Assembly: GCA_040768665.1 (NCBI GenBank)
Contig: JAXGMN010000017.1
Location: 181,504-245,503 of the forward strand
Reading direction: 5' to 3'
Length of the DNA: 64,000 nucleotides
Source: JABWBD01 sp040768665
GTDB taxonomy: Bacteria; Planctomycetota; Planctomycetia; Pirellulales; Thermoguttaceae
Below the pieces are notes generated by a model. That model was given only the letters and a program-made list of their open reading frames with translations, made no database searches and was not told where the DNA came from. A program made the position numbers and the translations under genes. Positions within the stretch are counted from its first letter, which is position 1, and the number at the start of each line of letters is the position of its first letter. Positions 1 to 7,722 of the stretch are shown in pieces.

Positions 1-597
1 GTCGACATGTCGGAAGTGATGGCCCTGCGAAAGAAATACGCCGAGCCGTTCAAGGATCGTTACGGCATCAAGCTGGGGTTCATGTCGTTTTTCGTCAAGG
101 CGGCCATCGAAGGGCTCAAGCGGTTTCCGCAGGTGAACGCCGAGATCCGCGGGCGAAACATCGTCTACCGCAACTACTACGACATCGGCGTGGCCATCGG
201 CGGCGGCAAAGGCCTGGTTGTGCCGATCCTCCGCAATGCCGAGCGGATGAGCTTCGCCGAGATCGAGCGGGCCATCGCCGAACTGGCGGTTCGGGCTCGT
301 GAGAACAAGATCGATCCGGAGGAGCTCGCGGGCGGAACGTTCACGATCAGCAACGGCGGCGTGTACGGCTCGATGCTCTCCACGCCGATTATTAATCCGC
401 CACAGAGCGGAATTCTCGGACTGCACGCCATCCAGGACCGGCCCGTCGCCCGCGAAGGCCAGGTGGTGATCCGGCCGATGATGTATCTCGCATTGACATA
501 CGACCACAGGATCGTCGACGGCCGCGAGGCGGTCACGTTCCTTCGCACGATCAAGGAAGTGATCGAGGACCCCGCACGTTTGCTCCTGGAGCTGTAA
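1..597 (+). CDS. sucB: Dihydrolipoamide succinyltransferase, E2 of 2-oxoglutarate dehydrogenase (C-terminal part)
   Basis: The reading frame is open from base 1, so the gene begins before the window; only about the last 198 residues are present. They are the acyltransferase catalytic domain, which moves the succinyl group from lipoyl-lysine to CoA in the TCA cycle. The signature DHRIVDG near nt 502-522 supplies the catalytic His, and the run GGTFTISNGGVYGS with STPIINPPQS is typical of SucB rather than the pyruvate E2. The lipoyl and E1/E3-binding domains lie outside the window. The stop TAA directly abuts lpd, so E2 and E3 are co-transcribed and probably translationally coupled. Confidence 0.95.
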   Translation, partial: VDMSEVMALRKKYAEPFKDRYGIKLGFMSFFVKAAIEGLKRFPQVNAEIRGRNIVYRNYYDIGVAIGGGKGLVVPILRNAERMSFAEIERAIAELAVRARENKIDPEELAGGTFTISNGGVYGSMLSTPIINPPQSGILGLHAIQDRPVAREGQVVIRPMMYLALTYDHRIVDGREAVTFLRTIKEVIEDPARLLLEL

Positions 598-1989
598 ATG
601 GAAGCTGCATCGCATGACCTGGTGGTAGTTGGCGCCGGCCCCGGCGGCTACGTGGCGGCGTTGCGCGCCGCGCAGCTCGGGCTGAACGCGGCATGCGTCG
701 ACGAGAACGCTCTGTTGGGAGGCACTTGTCTGCGGGTCGGCTGCATCCCGAGCAAAGCGCTTCTCGAATCGAGCGAGAAATACTACGAGGCGAAACATGC
801 TTTCGCCGCGCATGGGGTCAAACTGCCGGAAGTCCAGCTTGATCTCGCCACGATGCTTTCGCGAAAAGACAACGTCGTCCAAACGCTTTGCCGTGGAATC
901 GACGGACTGCTGAAGCGGCAGAAGATCACCGTCTACCGCGGTCGCGGCCGCTTCGAGGGGCCCGATCGCCTGGTCGTCGAAGAAGAATCGGGGCCGAGGC
1001 CCTTGGCAGCCAAGCAATGGCTGATCGCCACTGGCAGCCGTCCGGCGGCGCTCCCGGGCGTGGAGCTTGACGGCGATCGCATCGGTACGAGCACTGAAGC
1101 GCTTTCCTACGGCGAGGTTCCCGGCCACATGGTCGTTATCGGTGCCGGCTACATCGGGCTGGAACTGGGATCGGTATGGAGCCGCTTGGGGTCGAAGGTA
1201 ACCGTCGTTGAGACACTCGACCGAATCCTGCCCGGCCTCGACGCACAGTTGGCCTCAGAAGCCAGGAAGATCCTTCAAAAGCAGGGACTCGAGTTCCATC
1301 TTTCCCGGCGGGTCCGCCGCGCGTATCGCGACGGCGATACTTGCGTCGTCGAATGTGAGGCAGTGGAGCCGATCCGGTGCGATCGCGTCCTGCTGGCGGT
1401 TGGCCGCAAAGCGAACACCGACAATCTCGGCCTTGAGAGCGCCGGCGTGCGTCTCGACGAGGCGGGCCGAATCCTGGTCGACGCCACATACGCAACCAGC
1501 GTTCCGGGCATCTATGCGATCGGGGATTGCATCGGCGGGATGATGCTCGCCCACAAAGCGTCCGAGGAGGGAATCGCGTGTGTGGAGAAGCTGGTCACCG
1601 GCTATGGACACGTCAACTATGAAACCATTCCGGCGGTCGTGTACACGCACCCCGAGATCGCCAGTGTCGGGAAGACGGAGGAACAACTCCAAGAAGCGGA
1701 ACGTCCTTTCCGCAAGGGCGTGTTTCCGTTTCGCGCCAACGGTCGCGCGCGAACGCTCAACCAGATCGACGGCCTGGTGAAGGTGCTGGCCGACGAGAAG
1801 ACGGACCGGGTTTTGGGCGTGCACATCCTCGGTCCGAGGGCCGGCGACATGATCGCCGAAGCGGCCGTCGCGATGGACTACGGCGCCACGGCCGAGGACA
1901 TCGCCCGAAGTTGCCATGCCCATCCGACCCTGGCCGAGTCGGTCAAAGAAGCTGCCCTGGCGGTCGACGGACGGGCGCTGCACGTGTAG
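598..1989 (+). CDS. lpd: Dihydrolipoyl dehydrogenase (E3)
   Basis: FAD flavoprotein of 463 residues that reoxidises dihydrolipoamide and reduces NAD+. Visible features are the FAD-binding GAGPGG at about residue 12, the redox disulfide Cys44/Cys49 in GGTCLRVGCIPSK, an NAD-binding GAGYIG-type Rossmann motif near 182, and the C-terminal HPTLAE with catalytic His442/Glu447. Length is normal. The ATG follows the sucB stop with no gap; its RBS (GGAG, six bases upstream) lies inside the last sucB codons. It serves as E3 for the preceding E2 and possibly for other 2-oxoacid dehydrogenases. Confidence 0.96.
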   Translation: MEAASHDLVVVGAGPGGYVAALRAAQLGLNAACVDENALLGGTCLRVGCIPSKALLESSEKYYEAKHAFAAHGVKLPEVQLDLATMLSRKDNVVQTLCRGIDGLLKRQKITVYRGRGRFEGPDRLVVEEESGPRPLAAKQWLIATGSRPAALPGVELDGDRIGTSTEALSYGEVPGHMVVIGAGYIGLELGSVWSRLGSKVTVVETLDRILPGLDAQLASEARKILQKQGLEFHLSRRVRRAYRDGDTCVVECEAVEPIRCDRVLLAVGRKANTDNLGLESAGVRLDEAGRILVDATYATSVPGIYAIGDCIGGMMLAHKASEEGIACVEKLVTGYGHVNYETIPAVVYTHPEIASVGKTEEQLQEAERPFRKGVFPFRANGRARTLNQIDGLVKVLADEKTDRVLGVHILGPRAGDMIAEAAVAMDYGATAEDIARSCHAHPTLAESVKEAALAVDGRALHV

Positions 1990-2012
1990 GTCCCGCTTTC
2001 CGAGCGGGACCT
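1988..2012 (+). terminator. Hairpin at the end of lpd
   Basis: A perfect inverted repeat with a 10-bp G+C-rich stem (AGGTCCCGCT / AGCGGGACCT) and 5-nt loop overlaps the lpd stop codon. No T-run follows, so it is a non-canonical terminator or 3'-end stabilising hairpin. It sits between convergent genes. Confidence 0.55.
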
Positions 2013-2049
2013 GGCACTGCGGTACGTATTGTTCCGCTCCACGTCGTTT

Positions 2050-2937
2050 TCAGCCCGCGTTCGCGGTATCCATCGCCGACATGCGACGCAGTTCCAATTC
2101 GTCGTACCGTCGCCGGAATGTGCGGAGATTTGCCCCGAGGACCGCTGTGACGATAATCCCCAGCAGGATCAGCGGGTACCAGACGGCGTAAGGTTGTCCG
2201 AGTGCCAGGGCAAGCAGGCCCATGGCGAGACTGACCGCCCCGAGCAGCAAGAGCACCTTGGCAAGCGTCAGAACGAAGGTGCGAGCTTTTCCGAGGCCCA
2301 AGAGCAGACCGAGCAGGCCTCCGAAAGAGCCGAACACCGCGCCGCAGATTCCGCCGATCAGGCCGGAAGTGCGGTCACCCCACCACGCACCGGGCATTAC
2401 CAAGGGATCTTGGCTCTGCTCGTACTGGACAAGCTCGAGCGGACTGAGGTCGACCGTACCCTTGCCGGGCAGAACCACGTTGACGATCAGCCGGGTGGGG
2501 GGCCCGTGTTTTTCGTTGCTGAAGAAGGGAAGCGAAAACGGTCGCCAGTCGGACGAGCCCTTCAAAGACTGCATCAGGCCGGAGTCTCCGAGCGTCCGGG
2601 AGAAATACTCCCCCTTGTCGGCAAACACGCTCCACATCTCCAGGTATCCAACGTCCTCAACGTCCGCGTAGCGGACACGGCCGGTGAGGGCGTAGCGGGT
2701 GGTTGTGATTCCGGGCTGGTCAAGTTTTAGGACAGCGAATGCCTGGGACGAATCGTCCTTGTTTTCGACCCTCAGCATCTCAGTCGGCCCCGGTTCGCGG
2801 CCTTCGACGATTTCGCCGACAGAGAGGTCTCCCGCTGCCTGCAACGCACGCCAGGAAATTTTCCGGACGACGTCCTCACCGATGGCCGAACCGGTAGTGA
2901 CAAAGGCAATAAGACTACTGAGCATCAAAATTCTCAT
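2050..2937 (-). CDS. Exported/membrane protein of unknown function, partner of the DUF2089 gene
   Basis: I do not recognise a named family. The 295-residue product starts with a signal-like segment (MRILMLSSLIAFVTTGSAIG), followed by a soluble, beta-rich region of roughly 160 residues. Three hydrophobic, Gly/Leu-rich segments (about 190-212, 217-243 and 248-268) come next, then a basic tail. The longer ORF could start at 3048, but ATG 2937 has a good RBS (GGAG, eight bases upstream) and gives the signal peptide. The start lies inside the end of the DUF2089 gene (23-nt overlap), so the two are translationally coupled and the membrane protein is probably the regulator's partner or target. Confidence 0.75.
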   Translation of the reverse strand: MRILMLSSLIAFVTTGSAIGEDVVRKISWRALQAAGDLSVGEIVEGREPGPTEMLRVENKDDSSQAFAVLKLDQPGITTTRYALTGRVRYADVEDVGYLEMWSVFADKGEYFSRTLGDSGLMQSLKGSSDWRPFSLPFFSNEKHGPPTRLIVNVVLPGKGTVDLSPLELVQYEQSQDPLVMPGAWWGDRTSGLIGGICGAVFGSFGGLLGLLLGLGKARTFVLTLAKVLLLLGAVSLAMGLLALALGQPYAVWYPLILLGIIVTAVLGANLRTFRRRYDELELRRMSAMDTANAG

Positions 2938-3244
2938 GATCTTTCTCCAATTCCTCGCGATGAGCGTCCAACAACAACCGGAGCGTACCGAGATCGATCT
3001 TCCCCTCGGCGTACTGAGCGCGGGCAAGACGCTCGAAGTTGGAGACAATCCGCTCGTCTTCGGCGATCGTGATTTTCTGGATTAGGCGATCGAGCCGTAG
3101 ACGGATAGTGGGGTACGTCACCCCATAGGCCTGGGCCAAAGGACTTGAGGACCCTGATGCGAGAACAAATCGCCTCACAAAGGCAAGATCTTCGTCGCTC
3201 AGGAAGTCGACCCATGTTTTCCGTTTCTCTCGGACGATCGGCAT
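2915..3244 (-). CDS. DUF2089-type helix-turn-helix regulator
   Basis: Small protein of 109 residues with the DUF2089 pattern: a helical region (VDFLSDEDLAFVRRFVLASG), then SPLAQAYGVTYPTIRLRLDRLI, which reads as a helix-turn-helix, and an acidic C-terminal helix. The longest ORF starts with TTG at 3286, only about five bases from the predicted transcription start. ATG 3244, with a leader near 47 nt, is preferred although its RBS is weak. It is first in a two-gene unit with the overlapping membrane protein. DUF2089 proteins are presumed transcription factors; the target here is unknown. Confidence 0.8.
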   Translation of the reverse strand: MPIVREKRKTWVDFLSDEDLAFVRRFVLASGSSSPLAQAYGVTYPTIRLRLDRLIQKITIAEDERIVSNFERLARAQYAEGKIDLGTLRLLLDAHREELEKDHENFDAQ

Positions 3245-3297
3245 GGTCTTGCAGTTGCTGTTTTGCGATCCTAGGCGTTTTCTCAATGTCCTGTTGA

Positions 3298-3325
3298 ATT
3301 ATAATATGAATAAAAATGAAGTCAA
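3298..3325 (-). promoter_or_regulatory. Sigma70-like promoter of the DUF2089 unit
   Basis: On the minus strand: TTGACT (3325-3320), 16-bp spacer, TATAAT (3303-3298). The surrounding 60 bases are markedly A/T-rich in a G+C-rich genome. Transcription would begin near 3291. Confidence 0.7.
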
Positions 3326-3619
3326 GTTACATGTTTATTAAAATACTCGCCCTTCCGCCACGGGCAAGCTATGAGCTGTTTGGGGAGAGCGGCAGGAGAA
3401 ACGGGCGGTAAGGAACTGGCAAGTACCGACGGCTGGGTAGTTGGTCACGGCCAACCGCGGGTGTGTCACGCTTGCTGACCTCGCCGAGCGGGACCTGCGG
3501 GTAGCCAGCCAAGCCGCGAAGTGGATATGCAGCGTAAGATCCCGCTCGACAAGCTCGGCAAGCGGGGCCTACTTGGGTTTTCAATCGCGATCGTTGAGGC
3601 AACGGGCTTTACGCTTTCG

Positions 3620-3648
3620 TTGACCTCCCCGCACGCTCGGGTTATTCT
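3620..3648 (+). promoter_or_regulatory. Candidate promoter of the exported redox/propeller operon
   Basis: TTGACC (3620-3625), 17-bp spacer, TATTCT (3643-3648), about 110 bases before the first gene. The rest of the 3326-3764 gap holds only imperfect inverted repeats around CGCTCGACAAGCTCGG and no supported gene. Confidence 0.45.
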
Positions 3649-3764
3649 GCAAACAGGAACTAGAGGAGTGGCTTGCTGGGGCCGCCCGTTACGGTCGTGC
3701 TCGAAAAGAGGACCGCAAAACGCATCTGGGGGCGAGGGTGTTGCTGGCACGGGGTGAGTTGTTA

Positions 3765-5819
3765 ATGCAGTCGGATCTAGTTCACTCCTCAGGCGGTTCG
3801 GATTCGCCGGAGTTCGGTGATGATCGTTCTGTCCAATCGATCCGATCGCGAAAGGCCGCGGTCGTGCGGTTGGCCGTCGCGGTGGCCTGCTCAATCGGGC
3901 AACTCACGCTTGCAGGGATGGCCCTGGCCGACGGGGCTTCTCGGTCCTTCGCAAGATGCGAGCGACAGCTTCTGGTGACACAACTTCCTGGCGACTCGGG
4001 GCGGAACAAAGGGCTGTCATCGGAGTTGGGAATGCTTCGCGCCGCCTGTCGCGACCGTGGACGGATCGTCCGGCTCTCGCCTGACGGAACAATCCAGGTG
4101 CTCACTGCGACATTCCACAGCGCGTGTGATCCGGACGTCTCCTTTGACGGAACCCGCTGCCTGTTCGCGGCCAAACGAACCGCGGAGGACGACTGGAATA
4201 TCTACGAAATGACCGTTGACGGGAGCCGCTTCCGCCAGATTACCCGGTCGCGGGGCGATTGCCGCAGCCCCCGCTACCAATCGAGCTTCTATCAGATTTC
4301 CGAAGAGGAGCCGTGGTACCAGATCCTGTTCGTGGGGAGCGATCCACGGGGCCTCAACGAAACCGGCACCGCTGTTGCGACCGCGATCTACTCCTGCAAG
4401 CTGGACGGCTCGCTGGTCCGGCGGGTCACGTTCAATCTGTCGAGCGATTTCGATCCGTCGATTATGTGGGACGGGAGGCTGCTCTATTCGACCTGGCAGC
4501 GCCGAACGCTCCAGCGCGGAGATCGCGGTCGAATCGTGCTGCTGGACGCGAACCCCGAGGGGACCGATTACGCACCGTTCGCGACCGACTGCGGACTTCG
4601 GATCAAGCACATGGCCTGCACGACGCCTGACGGCCTGGCGGTATTCGTGGAGACCGATCACTCGCCCTGGGATGGCGCCGGACAGCTTGCAAGCGTCTCT
4701 CTCTTGCGGCCGCTGCATACGTATCGCCGGCTCACCGAACCGGCCGACGGTCTGTTCCATTGCCCGTCGCCGCTTCCGGACGGAATAATCCTCGTCTCGC
4801 GCCGTCCGGCCGACGGCAGCGGCACGCACGCGGTCTATCGCCTGGATCCGGAGTCAAAACGAATGGCGATTGCCTACGACGACCCCCAGCGCCACGATAT
4901 TCAGGCGACGGCAATCACCCCACATCCGGAACCCGACGGCCGGTCGAGCTCTGTGCTCGACGACGATCCCACGGGGAAGCTCTATTGCCTTAGCATCTAC
5001 AACTCGGACCACCAGGACCGAAGGTTCGTTCCCGGCATGGCCAAACGCCTCCGCGTCGTCGAAGGCCTGCCACGAACGGCGACCGACCGCGAGAAACCGG
5101 TTGGTGCGTCTCTGCCCGAAATAGCCCGGCGGCGGGTCTTGGGCGAGGCTCCCATCGCGCAGGACGGGTCGTTCAATATCGAGGTGCCCGCGAACGTCCC
5201 GCTGGAATTGCACGTGCTCGACGAAGACGGGATCTCCCTGCGAAGCTGCGGATGGGTGTGGACCCGGAATCACTTCAACCAGGGGTGCGTCGGTTGCCAT
5301 GAGGATCCGGAGTTGACACCGGAGAATCGGCTGGCCGAGGCGCTGGACAGACCGACGGTTCGACTTCTCGCACCGCCGGAAGAGCGGCCATCCGTCGATT
5401 TCCGCAGAGACGTTCTGCCCATCGTCGAAGCGAAATGCACCGGGTGCCACGGCAGCAACGGGAGCCCGCCGGTGCTGGCAGCCGGAACGAAGGTTGATCC
5501 GGAGCAGGCGTATTTAGCACTCCGGTCGCTGGCGGAGGGTTCCGAGGCCGAGTCGGCAATGGGGAAGTACGTGCACCCGGGACGTGCACGTACCAGCCCG
5601 CTCGTCTGGCACATGTTTGGGCGGAACACGTCGCGGCCCTGGGACGGCAACTGGAGGTCGCGGCCGGCCACGCCGATTCCACCGGGCGAGTCGCCGCCAC
5701 TGACCCATCCGGAACGTGAGACGATTGTGCGATGGATCGACTTGGGGGCGGCATTCGAGGGCATCGGGCTCAGCGCAGTGAAAGGTCGCCTCGGTGAAGC
5801 TGAAGGAAACGGGGGATGA
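3765..5819 (+). CDS. HzsA-like TolB/WD40 propeller protein with two c-type haem motifs
   Basis: Exported 684-residue protein. A hydrophobic segment near residues 31-55 is followed by a beta-propeller region with PD40/TolB-like blades (SPDGTIQVLT, DGSRFRQITR, DGSLVRRVTF). The C-terminal third matches the hydrazine-synthase-alpha-like pattern common in planctomycetes: an AQDGSFNIEVPANVPLELHVLD strand segment, then CVGCH at about 508 and CTGCH at about 558. That suggests a periplasmic dihaem electron-transfer protein; hydrazine chemistry itself is not implied. GTG 3738 is possible, but ATG 3765 follows GGGGTGAG at good spacing. It is the first gene of the operon and overlaps the next by ATGA. 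Confidence 0.8.
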   Translation: MQSDLVHSSGGSDSPEFGDDRSVQSIRSRKAAVVRLAVAVACSIGQLTLAGMALADGASRSFARCERQLLVTQLPGDSGRNKGLSSELGMLRAACRDRGRIVRLSPDGTIQVLTATFHSACDPDVSFDGTRCLFAAKRTAEDDWNIYEMTVDGSRFRQITRSRGDCRSPRYQSSFYQISEEEPWYQILFVGSDPRGLNETGTAVATAIYSCKLDGSLVRRVTFNLSSDFDPSIMWDGRLLYSTWQRRTLQRGDRGRIVLLDANPEGTDYAPFATDCGLRIKHMACTTPDGLAVFVETDHSPWDGAGQLASVSLLRPLHTYRRLTEPADGLFHCPSPLPDGIILVSRRPADGSGTHAVYRLDPESKRMAIAYDDPQRHDIQATAITPHPEPDGRSSSVLDDDPTGKLYCLSIYNSDHQDRRFVPGMAKRLRVVEGLPRTATDREKPVGASLPEIARRRVLGEAPIAQDGSFNIEVPANVPLELHVLDEDGISLRSCGWVWTRNHFNQGCVGCHEDPELTPENRLAEALDRPTVRLLAPPEERPSVDFRRDVLPIVEAKCTGCHGSNGSPPVLAAGTKVDPEQAYLALRSLAEGSEAESAMGKYVHPGRARTSPLVWHMFGRNTSRPWDGNWRSRPATPIPPGESPPLTHPERETIVRWIDLGAAFEGIGLSAVKGRLGEAEGNGG

Positions 5820-7516
5820 TGGTGAGGATCGACATGTTGAGAGGATGGCGGTTTCAGTGTAAGCGGGGCACTCCGCGGCCCGCGTTGTCCGGCCACGGAG
5901 TGTCCGGACTACACTTCTCAATCGTGATCCTTTTGATCGCGGGCGCCGCCGCGGCCGAGCCGTTGCCGGTGTTTACCGACGTCACCGGAGAGGCGGGCGT
6001 CCAGTTCAAGCACAGTTATGGCGACGAGAAGCTGGACAACATCGTGGAAGGGACCGGCGCCGGAGCGATGTTCTTCGACTACGACGGCGACGGCTGGCTC
6101 GACATTTACCTGGTCAACGGACGGTGGCACCCGGACTTCAGCAGCAATCGGGGCCGGCATCTGCGGGGCAAGCTGTTCAACAAGCTCTACCGCAACAATC
6201 GCGACGGCACGTTTGCGGACGTGACGGACTCTGCGGGCGTGGCCGGGCGAACGTTTGCCTGCGGGGTTTCGGCCGCCGACTACGATTACGACGGCGATTT
6301 GGACCTCTACGTCCTCTGCTACGGCCCGAACGAGTTCTACCGGAATAACGGCGACGGAACCTTCACCGAGATTTCGGAGGAGTCGGGCTTGGCCGATCCA
6401 CGGTGGAGCTTGCAGGCAACATGGTTCGACTTCGACGCCGACGGCGATCTCGACGTCTACGTCGTGAACTACCTTGAGTACGATAAGGGTGCGTTCCGCG
6501 CCTTTTACGCACCGACCGGGTATCCCGGCCCGCTGAGCTACCCTGGTCAGCCCGATTCGCTCTACCGCAACAACGGGGATGGAACCTTCACCGACGTTGC
6601 CCAGGAGGCAGGCGTCTTTCGCGCGGACGGCCGCGGCATGGGCGCGACGGTGGCAGACCTGGACAACGACGGCCGGTTGGACATCTACGTGACGAACGAT
6701 GGAATGGCTAACGACTACTTCCGCAGCACGGCCGCGGGCAGATTCGCCGAGGAAGGCCTGGTCCGCGGAATGGCGTTCGGCGAAGCCGGACAGGGGGTGT
6801 CTTCGATGGGCCCTGCCGTGGGCGACGTGGACCGCGATGGGAGGCTCGACCTGTACATCCCGGATATGGACTACGGTTGCCTGCTGATGAACCGCGGCGA
6901 GTACTTCGAGGACCGCACAACACCGGCCGGCCTGGCCGTCGTATGCGGCCAGTACGTCGGATGGGGTGGGATTCTTTTCGACTATGACTGCGACGGATAT
7001 CTGGACGTTTATGTGGCGAACGGCGACGCGCACAAGGAATTTCCCGACGAAGCGGTGCTCGTGCGGAACGACGGCAAAGGGAACTTTGTTGACGTAGCCA
7101 AGCGGTCGGGCGACTATTTTCACCAGAAGTTCGTAAGCCGCGGGGCGACCTGGGGCGATTTCGACAACGACGGCGATCCGGATCTTCTGGTCGCGAATCT
7201 CAACGATGCTCCCCGGCTTTTGCGCAACGACGGCGGCAACCGCAATCATTGGCTCTCGATCGAGGCAAAGCTTCCCAACGGCAAGTCCGACGCGATCGGC
7301 GCCCGGATCGCCGTTGTTGCCGGGGACCTGCGGCAGATCCAGGATCTCGTTCCCGTGCGGGGGTATCTGTCGCAGGGCGACCCGAGACTTCACTTCGGTC
7401 TCGGCAAAGCAGACAGGGCCGATCGCGTGGAAATCCGCTGGCCGGACGGCCGGACGAGTTCTCTGGAAAATGTCGAGGCAAACCAGTTCCTCCAAGTGGT
7501 TCAGCCGGCGAAATAG
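5816..7516 (+). CDS. CRTAC1 family FG-GAP/ASPIC-UnbV protein
   Basis: Secreted 566-residue protein. After a signal peptide (hydrophobic LHFSIVILLIAGAAAAEP at about 31-48) come seven or more FG-GAP/VCBS repeats with calcium-binding DxDxDG loops (DYDGDGWLD, DYDYDGDLD, DFDADGDLD, DLDNDGRLD, DVDRDGRLD, DYDCDGYLD, DFDNDGDPD). The last 75 residues form an ASPIC/UnbV domain (VEIRWPDGRTSSLENV). Such proteins are extracellular, integrin-like propellers. The ATG overlaps the preceding stop; ATG 5834, preceded by GAGG, is an alternative start. Its place between haem proteins suggests a structural or adhesive role in the same extracytoplasmic assembly. Confidence 0.88.
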   Translation: MMVRIDMLRGWRFQCKRGTPRPALSGHGVSGLHFSIVILLIAGAAAAEPLPVFTDVTGEAGVQFKHSYGDEKLDNIVEGTGAGAMFFDYDGDGWLDIYLVNGRWHPDFSSNRGRHLRGKLFNKLYRNNRDGTFADVTDSAGVAGRTFACGVSAADYDYDGDLDLYVLCYGPNEFYRNNGDGTFTEISEESGLADPRWSLQATWFDFDADGDLDVYVVNYLEYDKGAFRAFYAPTGYPGPLSYPGQPDSLYRNNGDGTFTDVAQEAGVFRADGRGMGATVADLDNDGRLDIYVTNDGMANDYFRSTAAGRFAEEGLVRGMAFGEAGQGVSSMGPAVGDVDRDGRLDLYIPDMDYGCLLMNRGEYFEDRTTPAGLAVVCGQYVGWGGILFDYDCDGYLDVYVANGDAHKEFPDEAVLVRNDGKGNFVDVAKRSGDYFHQKFVSRGATWGDFDNDGDPDLLVANLNDAPRLLRNDGGNRNHWLSIEAKLPNGKSDAIGARIAVVAGDLRQIQDLVPVRGYLSQGDPRLHFGLGKADRADRVEIRWPDGRTSSLENVEANQFLQVVQPAK

Positions 7517-7575
7517 ATGACTCTGCAATCCTCGGAAAAACCGATGCGCCGTGCGCTTGCTCGTGTGGCACTTCA

Positions 7576-7628
7576 GCTTGGAGTTGAATCGGTTTCCCAT
7601 GCAAGATCGAGCATCCACAACTCCAAGC
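7576..7628 (+). promoter_or_regulatory. Leader hairpin 1 before the multihaem gene
   Basis: A perfect 11-bp inverted repeat (GCTTGGAGTTG 7576-7586, CAACTCCAAGC 7618-7628) lies in the 177-base gap between the UnbV gene and the multihaem gene. Its right arm also pairs with the left arm of hairpin 2 (see findings). Confidence 0.6.
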
Positions 7629-7662
7629 AGTGTGGACGCGGCGAAGGAACCGCCCGCCCGCG

Positions 7663-7722
7663 CACTGCTTGGGATGGTGGTATATCTGCTCAGATGGAAC
7701 GCCCATTCCATCCCAAGCAGTG
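7663..7722 (+). promoter_or_regulatory. Leader hairpin 2, enclosing the start codon
   Basis: A perfect 15-bp inverted repeat (CACTGCTTGGGATGG 7663-7677, CCATCCCAAGCAGTG 7708-7722) with a 30-nt loop. The preferred ATG (7694) of the multihaem gene lies in the loop, so folding could sequester initiation. Confidence 0.6.

Noticed and set aside
3765..5819. Hydrazine synthase (anammox) subunit
   Set aside because: Only the fold and part of the haem pattern are shared; no other anammox genes are present and such homologues occur in many non-anammox planctomycetes.
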